A stretch of 7,927 nucleotides of DNA from DAOVRL01 sp964459805 (GCA_964459805.1 CAYWOD010000173.1:1-7927), one strand, 5' to 3'. Counted from the stretch's first letter, positions 1 to 6,376 are shown. Program-made: numbers and translations. Notes: generated by a model from the letters alone, not told the origin.

Positions 1-165
1 GGCTAAGGAAGCGTATCTCGTGTTGATTCCGCTCCCGGATGCATCACGCCTTTAGGGACAGAAAATAACACAAAAGAAGGGAAAAGGCAAAAGAAAAAAG
101 GGAAAAAGAATATCGAATATCGAATATCGAACAAGGAATGACGAATATCGAAGGGGTTGCCCATA
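1..165. other. Spacer with purine-rich low-complexity tract, no gene seen
   Basis: No credible coding region is visible. Positions 72-110 are almost pure A/G on the plus strand (one C, at 88), so the opposite strand is polypyrimidine. It translates only as a run of Phe/Leu/Pro-type low-complexity residues. The first 60 bases show no recognisable gene end. The tract runs directly into the 7-bp-period repeat at 108-156. An open frame crosses this region on the minus strand from 257 to 3, but it only joins a regulator-gene remnant to this low-complexity DNA and should not be read as a gene. Confidence 0.5.
108..156. repeat. Heptanucleotide-period repeat, seven GAA-initial units
   Basis: The stretch divides into seven consecutive 7-base units, each starting with GAA: GAATATC at 108, 115 and 122, GAACAAG at 129, GAATGAC at 136, GAATATC at 143 and GAAGGGG at 150. 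The apparent interruption between the third and fourth GAATATC is exactly two units long, so the register is never lost. Similar GAATATC-rich intergenic repeats are, from memory, common in planctomycete and other environmental genomes. I cannot confirm their distribution here. The unit has no spacer structure, so it is not a CRISPR array. Its function is unknown; slippage-driven growth is the simplest explanation. Confidence 0.8.
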
Positions 166-272
166 GAGATTATATTCTTTAATTTTTCGGTAGAGGTTCT
201 TTCTCCGATTCCGAGGCAATTTGCGGCGTTTTCGCCGTTGTTCCCCGTTTTGGGCAAGGTGTCTATAATGGC
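166..272 (-). pseudogene. Remnant of NtrC-type regulator 3' end (copy A), frameshifted
   Basis: On the minus strand this segment encodes a Fis-type helix-turn-helix tail matching the C-terminus of the full regulator at 951-2318. It reads AIIDTLPKTGNNGENA followed by ANCLGIGERT, against AIADTLAKTKGNREKA and AKILGIGERT in the intact gene. A one-base deletion (near position 195) then breaks the frame. If the base is restored, the end reads LYRKIKEYNL, as in the intact gene. The normal CTG-TAA ending has become CTC-TAT, so the stop codon is also lost. The N-terminal receiver and AAA+ domains are absent. The fragment begins directly after the stop codon of the DUF2007-like gene and in the same frame. 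It is best read as a decayed relic, with no start or ribosome binding site of its own. Confidence 0.8.
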
Positions 273-521
273 CTATTGTTGTTGCTCATCGTCATCGTGG
301 TGATTCTGTGAAGCATGTTGAATCTCTTCGATAATCCGCTTAGCTTGGGCTACGTGGGCAGCCGGAACGAGGACAGATGGGACCATGCCATCAAGACAAT
401 AAGCTCCTTGTAGATGCTCGTTGGCGATCTGAACCGGGATTCCTGCGGTCTCAAGATTTGCTTTCATCAGATAGGCAAACGTAATATCGCTTGCAGCAAA
501 GACCTCTACGTATTCGTCCAT
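273..521 (-). CDS. Small DUF2007-like protein (putative signal-transducing protein)
   Basis: The product is an 82-residue soluble protein resembling the DUF2007 family, whose biochemical role is not established. The family pattern is visible. An N-terminal strand (EYVEVFAASD) leads to a helix that opens with a family-typical alanine/leucine run (AYLMKANLETAGIP), then a strand and a short EHLQGAY segment. After that come a VPSVLVPAA strand and a final helix (AQAKRIIEEI). The ATG at 519-521 is chosen because AAAGAGGTG lies about six bases before it. The frame stays open to an upstream ATG at 584, which has no ribosome binding site. The last residues (HHDDDEQQQ) look like an unstructured tail, and part of it may derive from the regulator remnant that follows in frame after the TAG stop. 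No cysteine cluster, signal peptide or membrane helix is seen. It appears to be transcribed alone, more than 400 bases beyond the regulator gene. Confidence 0.75.
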   Translation of the reverse strand: MDEYVEVFAASDITFAYLMKANLETAGIPVQIANEHLQGAYCLDGMVPSVLVPAAHVAQAKRIIEEIQHASQNHHDDDEQQQ

Positions 522-774
522 GTCAGCACCTCTTTGGGAGCACTTATACCCTTGAGGGTAGTAAATGCCCGCGAGTAAAATCATAAACTATTATTCTAAA
601 GCTACTTACCCGCGCACAAACGGGAATGTTCAATCGAGAGCACCATACAGCAACCTTTTTTAGAATTGTACTGAGAATTGGTGTTTATGGCAATGTGCAA
701 ATCCGCGCGAGTCTACCACAGAGTGCTATTGAGACTACCTCAGAGCAATATGCTTGCGAATCCATGGTTAAATA
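522..774. other. Intergenic region upstream of the DUF2007-like gene
   Basis: No gene is supported in this stretch. Reading toward the DUF2007-like gene, a weak TAGAAT element (about 591-596) and a TATAAG element (about 545-550) resemble -10 boxes. Neither has a convincing -35 box at the right distance, so no promoter is called. The region together with 775-950 separates the small gene from the end of the response regulator, which makes an independent promoter likely but not demonstrated. Confidence 0.45.
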
Positions 775-839
775 TTACAGATTATATTCTTTGATTTTTC
801 GGTAGAGTGTTCTTTCTCCGATGCCGAGGCAATTTGCGG
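775..839 (-). pseudogene. Remnant of NtrC-type regulator 3' end (copy B), truncated
   Basis: On the minus strand this fragment encodes just the last 20 residues of a Fis-type helix-turn-helix, ANCLGIGERTLYRKIKEYNL, followed by TAA. It is in frame and undamaged. The first 51 bases from the stop codon match the intact gene's end (951-1001) at 50 positions by hand count. Beyond that it follows copy A (shared GAGGCAATTTGCGG on the plus strand) and not the intact gene. Similarity stops abruptly at 839-840. The fragment has no start codon, ribosome binding site or other domains, so it is a relic, a recombination product, or one arm of a direct repeat. Confidence 0.8.
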
Positions 840-862
840 GTCAATATAGGAGTCGGGGTTGG

Positions 863-935
863 CTGGGGGCTTTGTTTGATTGCCCCCCAGGCGAGGCCTG
901 GGGGCTAAATATGCGTCGCGGGGCGGTGCGCGACG
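863..935 (-). terminator. GC-rich hairpins after the response regulator; possible terminator
   Basis: Just downstream of the regulator stop lie two stem-loops. The first pairs 929-935 with 914-920 (CGCGACG, 7 bp, 8-base loop). The second pairs 896-904 with 884-892 (GCCTGGGGG with CCCCCAGGC, 9 bp, loop GAG). A third arm at 863-870 (CTGGGGGC) can compete for 882-890, giving an alternative hairpin. No U-tract follows on either strand, so this is not a textbook intrinsic terminator. It may still stop transcription, protect the 3' end, or be a mobile palindromic repeat. The strand assignment rests only on its position after the regulator gene. Confidence 0.4.
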
Positions 936-950
936 AGCAAGGGGCGATGT

Positions 951-2318
951 TTACAGATTATATTCTTTGATTTTTCGGTAGAGAGTTCTTTCTCCGATGC
1001 CTAAGATTTTTGCTGCCTTTTCGCGGTTTCCTTTTGTTTTTGCGAGTGTGTCTGCGATGGCGTGTTTTTCGATCTCGTTTAGGGAGGCTCCGGCCAGGGC
1101 GGTGACAGCGCGGGCGCCGGGGGCCAATTGGCGGACCTGATGTATCTCGGGGGGGATGTCGCGGATATCGATCTGCTCGTGGTCGCACATAACGACCATA
1201 GTCCTGATGGTGTTGCGAAGCTGGCGGATGTTGCCGGGCCAGTCGTAGCTGGTAAGGGCGGACATAGCGGCCTGCGTAATGCCGGTGACGTTGGAGCCGG
1301 TTTCGGCGGCGGCTTCTTTTAGGAAATGTTCGACAAGCTGCGGTATGTCTTCGGGCCTGTCGCGCAGTGCCGGGAGGGAGATATTTACGCCTTTGATACG
1401 GAAGTACAAGTCTTGCCTGAACTTGTTCTGCTGTATCAACTTGCTTAGTGTCTGGTTGGTGGCGCTTATGATGCGAACGTCCACGATTGTAGGTTTGTTG
1501 GAACCGACCGGGACAACAACACCATCCTCGATGACGCGGAGGAGCTTGGCCTGCATGTTCAGGGGCATATCGCCGATCTCATCGAGGAGAAGCGTTCCTT
1601 TGTCGGCTATCTCGAAGAGTCCCTTTCGATCTGCGGCAGCGCCGGTGAATGCGCCCCTTACGTGTCCGAAGAGCTCGCTTTCGAGGAGGGTTTCGCTCAG
1701 GCCGGCGCAGTTAATCGGACGAAACGGCCTGCTGCGGCGCGGCGAATTCTCGTGGATCGCCCTTGCGAAGAGCTCCTTACCCGTGCCCGACTCGCCCTCA
1801 ATCAGAACAGATATGTTAGTGGGCGCGACTCTTCTGAGTACCTCGAGTATGCCCTGCATTGCCGGATTTGTGGCGGGGACACCTTCGAGTATGAAGTCCG
1901 CGGCGGCGACGTGTCTCCGGGCCTCACGGGATTGCGCGGCTGATATCTTGCGGGCGGCCTGGTCCACAAGTGCTCGAAGCTCACCGATATCGATTGGCTT
2001 GACGAGGTAATCGTAAGCGCCGCGCCTTATAGCTTCTTTGCAGGTGTCAATGGTTGCGTATGCGGTTATCAGTATGACTTCGGTGTTTTCATTATGCCTT
2101 TTTGCCTCTTCGAGCACGGCCAGGCCGTCGATGTCGCCGCCGAGTTTCAAATCGGTAATGATAATGTCTATCTGCCGGCTGGATACGATCTCGACGGCAT
2201 CCTTGCCGGTATAGGCGGCGATTGCCTTTGCGCAGAATTTCTCAAGGGCTTCAACGATACCGTCGGCGTGGTCACGCTCGTCGTCAACAACCAGAATTAC
2301 GCCTGCCTTTTGACTCAA
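951..2318 (-). CDS. NtrC-family sigma54-dependent response regulator
   Basis: The product is a 455-residue cytoplasmic transcription activator that should use ATP hydrolysis to open sigma54-RNA polymerase promoters when phosphorylated. Residues 6-122 form a receiver domain with acidic D12-D13, phospho-acceptor D56, T85 and K107. The central AAA+ domain (about 145-385) has Walker A GESGTGKE at 175-182, the sigma54-contacting GAFTGA loop at 222-227, Walker B LLLDEIG around 243-249, a sensor I ATN, an FRQDLYFRI arginine-finger region and WPGNIRQLRN (sensor II). The C-terminal Fis-type helix-turn-helix ends in LYRKIKEYNL. All key residues are present and the length is normal. The start is a TTG at 2316-2318 preceded by GAGGTG five bases away. 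That site overlaps the kinase stop codon 9 bases upstream, suggesting translational coupling. The partner is therefore the adjacent kinase. Target genes are unknown. Partial copies of this gene's 3' end occur at 166-272 and 775-839. Confidence 0.95.
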   Translation of the reverse strand: MSQKAGVILVVDDERDHADGIVEALEKFCAKAIAAYTGKDAVEIVSSRQIDIIITDLKLGGDIDGLAVLEEAKRHNENTEVILITAYATIDTCKEAIRRGAYDYLVKPIDIGELRALVDQAARKISAAQSREARRHVAAADFILEGVPATNPAMQGILEVLRRVAPTNISVLIEGESGTGKELFARAIHENSPRRSRPFRPINCAGLSETLLESELFGHVRGAFTGAAADRKGLFEIADKGTLLLDEIGDMPLNMQAKLLRVIEDGVVVPVGSNKPTIVDVRIISATNQTLSKLIQQNKFRQDLYFRIKGVNISLPALRDRPEDIPQLVEHFLKEAAAETGSNVTGITQAAMSALTSYDWPGNIRQLRNTIRTMVVMCDHEQIDIRDIPPEIHQVRQLAPGARAVTALAGASLNEIEKHAIADTLAKTKGNREKAAKILGIGERTLYRKIKEYNL

Positions 2319-2327
2319 ACTCGCACC

Positions 2328-3155
2328 TCACGAAAGCTGAAGCGGCAACGCAATGGTAAATAGCGCTCCCTTGCCAAGGTCACTTTCGACGACTATCGAA
2401 CCATTATGCGCCTCGACTATTTTCTTTGCGGTGGGCAGCCCGAGCCCGCTGCCGTGCGGCCGGGAAGAATAGTAAGCATCGAAAATATGAGGCAGCTTGT
2501 CCGGGGCGATGCCGCTTCCGGTATCGCTGATCCTAATGATCGCATCACTTTTTTGCTGTTCGGTCCTTATCATCAGCTCCCCGCCGTCGCCCATAGCCTG
2601 CTGGGCGTTGATAAAGAGGTTCAATATCGCTTGTTTTAGCATATCGGCATCGATTTTGCAAACGAGGGGAGCACTATGGAGAAGCTGGCGGACGGTTATC
2701 TTGTGGGTGTGGGCCTGGGGCGAATAGAAGTCGATCATATCGCCGATAAGCTCATTGATATCGACTCCGGCCAACTGCAGTTCGGCTCTGTCGATGTAAC
2801 GGAGGAATCCATCGAGTATCTGCTCGAGTCTATCCGTCTCCTTTTGGACGACTGCTATTTTCCTAAGCGCCCTGGCCGAGCCCCGACTTACGTCGCCGGG
2901 GACCTCTGCCGGAGATTGGCCCGAACCTGCATCCTCCAGGTCCTCGCCGATGAGCTTGAGGTTGACCTTGATTGTGGAGAGCGGGTTTTTGATCTCGTGG
3001 GCAAGGCCGCCGGTGAGCTTGCTCAATTTCTCAAGCTGCTCAAGCTGGTCGTTGTGGGTTCTTCGAATCCCGGCGACTCTCTTGTGCAGAAAAAACACAA
3101 GCACCGGCACAACCAGCAACAAAGCAATGATGAAACCAGCTACGAACTGCTGCAC
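2328..3155 (-). CDS. Sensor histidine kinase with one N-terminal membrane helix
   Basis: The product is a 275-residue kinase, short for its class. Residues 4-23 form one hydrophobic helix, followed by a basic stop (HKR) and a short coiled-coil-like linker (about 30-48). The HisKA dimerisation domain carries the phosphorylated histidine H53 in HEIKNPL. A Gly/Ser/Pro-rich loop (about 74-95) joins its two helices. The HATPase_c domain has an N-box with N179 and N183, a G1 box DTGSG at 211-215 and a G2 box GSGLGLP at 235-241. No periplasmic, PAS or HAMP domain is present, so signal sensing must use the membrane helix or a partner protein. The start is a GTG at 3153-3155 with AGGGGG about seven bases before it. 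The gene follows pnp by 167 bases, where I see no clear promoter or U-tract terminator. It precedes the response regulator by nine bases, which it should phosphorylate at D56. Confidence 0.93.
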   Translation of the reverse strand: MQQFVAGFIIALLLVVPVLVFFLHKRVAGIRRTHNDQLEQLEKLSKLTGGLAHEIKNPLSTIKVNLKLIGEDLEDAGSGQSPAEVPGDVSRGSARALRKIAVVQKETDRLEQILDGFLRYIDRAELQLAGVDINELIGDMIDFYSPQAHTHKITVRQLLHSAPLVCKIDADMLKQAILNLFINAQQAMGDGGELMIRTEQQKSDAIIRISDTGSGIAPDKLPHIFDAYYSSRPHGSGLGLPTAKKIVEAHNGSIVVESDLGKGALFTIALPLQLS

Positions 3156-3322
3156 GTGTTATCCCCCTGCCTGTCAATCCCACAAAACAAAGGCCAATAC
3201 GCGAAGAAGCGAAGGTGCGGACTGGAGTACGGCCGCCTTGCCCACATCCCGCAACGTCAGATACAACTCACCCAGATTACCGGCATTTAATGGCGAGATG
3301 ATTTGTCCAGGCCGGGCCGAAG

Positions 3323-5527
3323 TTAGCGTCTTGTCCTGTCCCTGCCCCTATTCCTGTCCGGTTGGCCTTCTTGTGCTTTTTTCGGCTCCTGGCCTTGCGA
3401 TTGACGCTGTTCGGCAAGAGCAGCCTTGCGGGAGAGTTTTAATCTGCCCTGGTCATCGATCAATACCAACTTGACCGGTATCAAATCACCTGATTTGCAA
3501 ACCTCGTCAACACTTTTGACGTAGCCTTCGCTGAGCTCGCTGATGTGGCAGAGACCTTCGACACCCGGGATTATTTCGACAAAGACTCCAAAATCTTTGA
3601 CTGAGACAACCTTTGCCTGCTGATATATCCGTCCTACCTGAGGCGGCTGAGTCATCATTTCGATAATCTCTTTGGCCTTGAAGTGCCCATCGCCGCCGAC
3701 ACAGCTTATGTAAACGGTCCCATCCTCTTCGACCTCGATCGTGGTGTCGGTCTGCTCCTGGATGCCCTTTATGACCTTGCCGCCCGGTCCAATTATCCTG
3801 CCGATCAGTTCGGGATCAATCTCGATGCTGATGAGCTTCGGCGCATAGACGCTCAATTCGGGCCTTGGCTCACTGATGACCTCGGTCATAATCTTGAGGA
3901 TATCCATACGAGCGGTTTTTGCCCGCTGGAGCGCCTCGACCATAATGCTGTGTTCGAGGCCCTCGGCCTTGATATCGAGCTGAATGGCGGTAATGCCGTC
4001 CGCGGTTCCGGCGACCTTGAAGTCCATATCGCCGTAATGGTCTTCCTCGCCGATAATGTCGGTGAGCAGTTCGTGGCGGCCGTTTTCATCGGTGATCATG
4101 CCAATAGATATGCCGGCAACGGGCTTGTTGATGGGAACACCTGCGTCCATAAGCGCAAGCGTGCCTCCGCAGACAGAGGCCATCGAGCTGGAGCCATTGG
4201 ACTCTGTGATGTCGGAGACGATCCTGATGGTGTAGGCGAACTGGTCGTCGGGGGGCCTGACGGCCACAAGGGCCTTCTCGGCAAGGACGCCGTGGCCAAT
4301 TTCCCTTCGGCCGGGCCCGCGAATCGGCCGACACTCGCCGACGGAATACGGTGGAAAATTGTAATGGAGTGTGAAATTCTGGGCGTATTCGTCCTGGAGC
4401 CCGTCGATGATCTGGGCATCGCGGATTGTGCCGAGGGTAACGGTGACCACCGATTGGGTTTCCCCGCGCGTAAACAAGGCTGAGCCGTGAGTTCTGGGCA
4501 AAATACCTACTTCACAGGCGATCTGGCGGATGTCGTTGTAGGCCCTGCCGTCGATTCGCTTGCCTTCGGAGAGAAGCTTGCGGACAATGCCCTTTTCAAT
4601 CTTATCGAGCATGCGTTTTAGCGCAGGCTTCTCACATCTCGGTTCGGGTTTCGGGGCGGCCTGTTCGCCGTTCGCCTCGTCGCCGCAGTATTCGGCGGCG
4701 ATGGACTCGAAAAGCTCCTTGATGGCTGTACTTCGCTGCTGCTTATCGGCGATCTGCTTTAGCTCGCGTAGCTTATCGGTAATCTTTGAGCTGATCTCGG
4801 AAAAGAGCTCCTCGTCCATTTCTCTAAGTGGGATTTCCTTCTCGACGCCGACCTTTTCGCGAAGCTCTTCAATCATATCGCAGACTACGCCCACGGTTTG
4901 ATGTGCGGTACTGATGGCCTCAGCGATAACCTCTTCGGACAATTCCTTGGCGCCGACCTCAATCATATTGATGGCCTCTTTTCGTCCGCCGAGAAGTAGA
5001 TTCAGGTCGCCGGCCTCGAGTTGCTTCTGGGTCGGATTTATGACAAATTGGCCATCTACTCTGCCCAATCTGCAGGCCCCGATAGGTCCAAGGAATGGGA
5101 TCTTGCTAATGGTCAGGGCGGCGCTGGCGCCGATCATAGCGGGCACATCCGGGTCGTTTTCGCGGTCGGCACTGAGAACGGAGGCATGTACCTGCACTTC
5201 CTGGACATAACCCTCTGGAAAGAGCGGCCGAATGGGCCTGTCGATCGTTCTGGCCGTGAGGGTTTCCTTTGTGCTGGGCCTTCCCTCGCGTTTAATGAAG
5301 CCGCCGGGGAACTTGCCCGCAGCGCTTTGCTTTTCCCGATATTCAACGGTCAGAGGGAAAAAATCAATGTCTTCAAACCTCGGTGGTGCGGTTGTCGCGG
5401 CGACCAAAACGACTGTGTCGGCATACTGAACCAGAACGGCCCCGTGGGCCTGTTTGGCAATTCTGCCGGTTTCGATTGATAGGGTCCTGCCGCCAATTTC
5501 TCTTTCTACTCTACATACATCAAACAT
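3323..5527 (-). CDS. pnp: Polynucleotide phosphorylase (PNPase)
   Basis: PNPase degrades RNA from the 3' end using phosphate, releasing nucleoside diphosphates, and is a core part of RNA turnover, often in a degradosome. The 734 residues show the complete family order. A first RNase PH domain (about 10-220) is followed by a helical linker (about 240-320) with an acidic/proline-rich insert. The second, catalytic RNase PH domain (about 325-550) carries FTRGETQ, HYNFPPYSVGE, RREIGHG, SDITESNGSSSMASVCGG and GDMDFKVAGT; D500 and D502 lie in this last motif. A KH domain with GPGG (about 578-581) and an S1 domain (about 628-700, VKDFGVFVEI) bind RNA. The tail of about 30 residues is Gln/Arg-rich and basic. 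The ATG at 5525-5527 is preceded by GAGG six bases away. It lies 120 bases after rpsO, the usual neighbour, and a hairpin in that leader is a candidate autoregulation site. Confidence 0.98.
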   Translation of the reverse strand: MFDVCRVEREIGGRTLSIETGRIAKQAHGAVLVQYADTVVLVAATTAPPRFEDIDFFPLTVEYREKQSAAGKFPGGFIKREGRPSTKETLTARTIDRPIRPLFPEGYVQEVQVHASVLSADRENDPDVPAMIGASAALTISKIPFLGPIGACRLGRVDGQFVINPTQKQLEAGDLNLLLGGRKEAINMIEVGAKELSEEVIAEAISTAHQTVGVVCDMIEELREKVGVEKEIPLREMDEELFSEISSKITDKLRELKQIADKQQRSTAIKELFESIAAEYCGDEANGEQAAPKPEPRCEKPALKRMLDKIEKGIVRKLLSEGKRIDGRAYNDIRQIACEVGILPRTHGSALFTRGETQSVVTVTLGTIRDAQIIDGLQDEYAQNFTLHYNFPPYSVGECRPIRGPGRREIGHGVLAEKALVAVRPPDDQFAYTIRIVSDITESNGSSSMASVCGGTLALMDAGVPINKPVAGISIGMITDENGRHELLTDIIGEEDHYGDMDFKVAGTADGITAIQLDIKAEGLEHSIMVEALQRAKTARMDILKIMTEVISEPRPELSVYAPKLISIEIDPELIGRIIGPGGKVIKGIQEQTDTTIEVEEDGTVYISCVGGDGHFKAKEIIEMMTQPPQVGRIYQQAKVVSVKDFGVFVEIIPGVEGLCHISELSEGYVKSVDEVCKSGDLIPVKLVLIDDQGRLKLSRKAALAEQRQSQGQEPKKAQEGQPDRNRGRDRTRR

Positions 5528-5604
5528 AAACTACCTCATTAGTACGTGTGAAGCAGGTTCTCGAAAGGCCTCGCTGCGTTCGGGCGGGCATAAGTGCATA
5601 ATCG

Positions 5605-5625
5605 GCAGGATATTGGTAGTCCTGC
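5605..5625 (-). promoter_or_regulatory. Stem-loop in the rpsO-pnp spacer (pnp leader)
   Basis: The 120-base spacer between rpsO and pnp contains a perfect 6-bp stem, GCAGGA at 5625-5620 pairing with TCCTGC at 5610-5605, around a 9-base loop. No U-tract follows, so it is unlikely to terminate transcription. In Escherichia coli the pnp leader forms a stem that RNase III cleaves and PNPase then uses to repress its own translation. The position here is comparable, but the stem is short and function is only inferred. Confidence 0.35.
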
Positions 5626-5647
5626 GTTTCCATGCAGTTGCGCTGCT

Positions 5648-5914
5648 CTATTTCCGCAAGCCAAGCCGGGATATGATTTGCTGATAACGCTTGACGTCCT
5701 TGCTGCTCACATACTTCAGCAGAGCAGACCTCGTCCCGACCATTTTCAGCAAACCGCGCCTGGATGCGTGGTCTTTTCGATGAGTCTTGAGGTGCTCAGT
5801 GAGATCGTTGATCTTTTTAGTCAACAGTGCAATCTGTACTTCCGGTGACCCGGTATCGCCCTGGTGCGTTTCAAAATCATGGATAATACTTCCCTTTTCC
5901 TGCCTCGTCAACAT
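5648..5914 (-). CDS. rpsO: 30S ribosomal protein S15
   Basis: S15 binds 16S rRNA early in small-subunit assembly and joins the platform of the 30S particle. The 88-residue length matches the family (usually 88-89). Diagnostic S15 sequence is visible: the N-terminal EKGSIIHDF helix, the conserved DTGSPEVQIALLT, then INDLTEHLKTHRKDHASRRGLL and a C-terminal SRLGLRK. The ATG at 5912-5914 gives the expected N-terminus. Its ribosome binding site is imperfect: AAAGGA is about 12-13 bases away, farther than usual, and this could allow S15 feedback on its own leader as known in other bacteria. It is preceded by a good sigma70-like promoter about 70-100 bases upstream and followed by pnp, the classical order. 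Confidence 0.97.
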   Translation of the reverse strand: MLTRQEKGSIIHDFETHQGDTGSPEVQIALLTKKINDLTEHLKTHRKDHASRRGLLKMVGTRSALLKYVSSKDVKRYQQIISRLGLRK

Positions 5915-5984
5915 CTTTCGGACAAATCCTTTCTCGAATGTCCTTCACAAACCTTTCACATTCTCACATTTCTACAAACCACGT

Positions 5985-6013
5985 ATTTTAATTAGTCATT
6001 TCTGCGTTTGCAA
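5985..6013 (-). promoter_or_regulatory. Sigma70-like promoter for rpsO-pnp
   Basis: On the minus strand a -35 box TTGCAA (6013-6008, 4 of 6 matches to TTGACA) is separated by exactly 17 bases from a -10 box TAAAAT (5990-5985, 5 of 6 matches to TATAAT). The predicted start near 5978 gives a leader of about 64 bases before the rpsO ATG. The spacing and AT-rich setting make it the best promoter candidate in the window. It probably serves rpsO and pnp, and perhaps reads through to the two-component genes, since no clear terminator follows pnp. Confidence 0.6.
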
Positions 6014-6376
6014 GGGTTTTTCTCACTTTAGTAAAAAGAATTTGGCCGGCCCGAAGCAAACCGGCGCGATTGGCTATTCACAGTTGCGAGGAATCTCGGC
6101 TAACAACCCAGATATGACAGGCCCAAGAAGGGCTGTTGGCAGGCGAATCCGGTTTTTCTTCGGTTGCAAACTCGGAAAAATCACCATTCAGGGGCAGATT
6201 TGGCGCGACTGATACAGGAATGAGCCGGCGGCAGACGGGATATTCGCAAAATTATGAGAAATCCGGGCACTGACGGCCATAAAAGGCCATCTGTGGGTGA
6301 TTCTGCCGACTTTTTTGGGCGAGCAGCCGCTAAAGATCGCCCTGCCGGCTCTGCTCTATACGACACACTTTCCCTT
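6014..6376. other. Long spacer between the TPR gene and rpsO, no gene seen
   Basis: No reading frame in this stretch resembles a known protein. A minus-strand frame from 6510 to 6181 overlaps the end of the TPR gene and has a Pro/Ser/Arg-rich composition typical of out-of-frame translation. The region contains several short inverted repeats: the hairpin at 6268-6295, GGGCGA at 6317-6322 pairing with TCGCCC at 6337-6342, and GCCC/GGGC at 6121-6133. It also includes the upstream flank of the rpsO promoter. A small RNA cannot be excluded. Confidence 0.45.
6268..6295 (-). terminator. Stem-loop downstream of the TPR gene; weak terminator candidate
   Basis: An 11-pair stem with two mismatches joins 6268-6278 and 6285-6295, with GGCC/GGCC next to a 6-base loop. 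It lies about 80-110 bases after the TPR gene stop. On the minus strand it is not followed directly by a U-tract, although a T-rich stretch (AATTTT) appears around 15-20 bases later. It is plausible as a transcript end for the TPR gene, but not canonical. Confidence 0.3.

Noticed and set aside
1..60. Edge of a transposon or REP-type element (GGGACAG motif near 55-61)
   Set aside because: The resemblance is to a very short motif only; no transposase, terminal inverted repeats or target duplication is visible.
3..257. 84-codon minus-strand open frame
   Set aside because: It is a chance join of a frameshifted regulator remnant with the heptamer repeat and purine tract; the Phe-rich part is low-complexity translation.
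273..584. Longer start (ATG at 584) for the DUF2007-like gene
   Set aside because: There is no ribosome binding site before it, and the extra 21 residues do not fit the family, whereas the ATG at 521 has AAAGAGGTG at good spacing.
522..950. Sigma54 (-24/-12) promoter controlled by the NtrC-type regulator
   Set aside because: I scanned the intergenic regions by eye for GG-N10-GC within TGGCAC-N5-TTGC-like sequence and found no convincing match.
1279..2010. 243-codon plus-strand open frame opposite the response regulator
   Set aside because: It is fully antisense to a gene with intact receiver, AAA+ and helix-turn-helix domains; its translation is Ser/Arg-rich and resembles no family.
2676..3290. 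204-codon plus-strand open frame opposite the kinase
   Set aside because: It lies antisense to well-conserved kinase motifs and extends into the spacer without any protein-like pattern.
3683..4483. 266-codon plus-strand open frame opposite pnp
   Set aside because: It is a mirror of the conserved PNPase coding sequence, with no ribosome binding site or recognisable domain.
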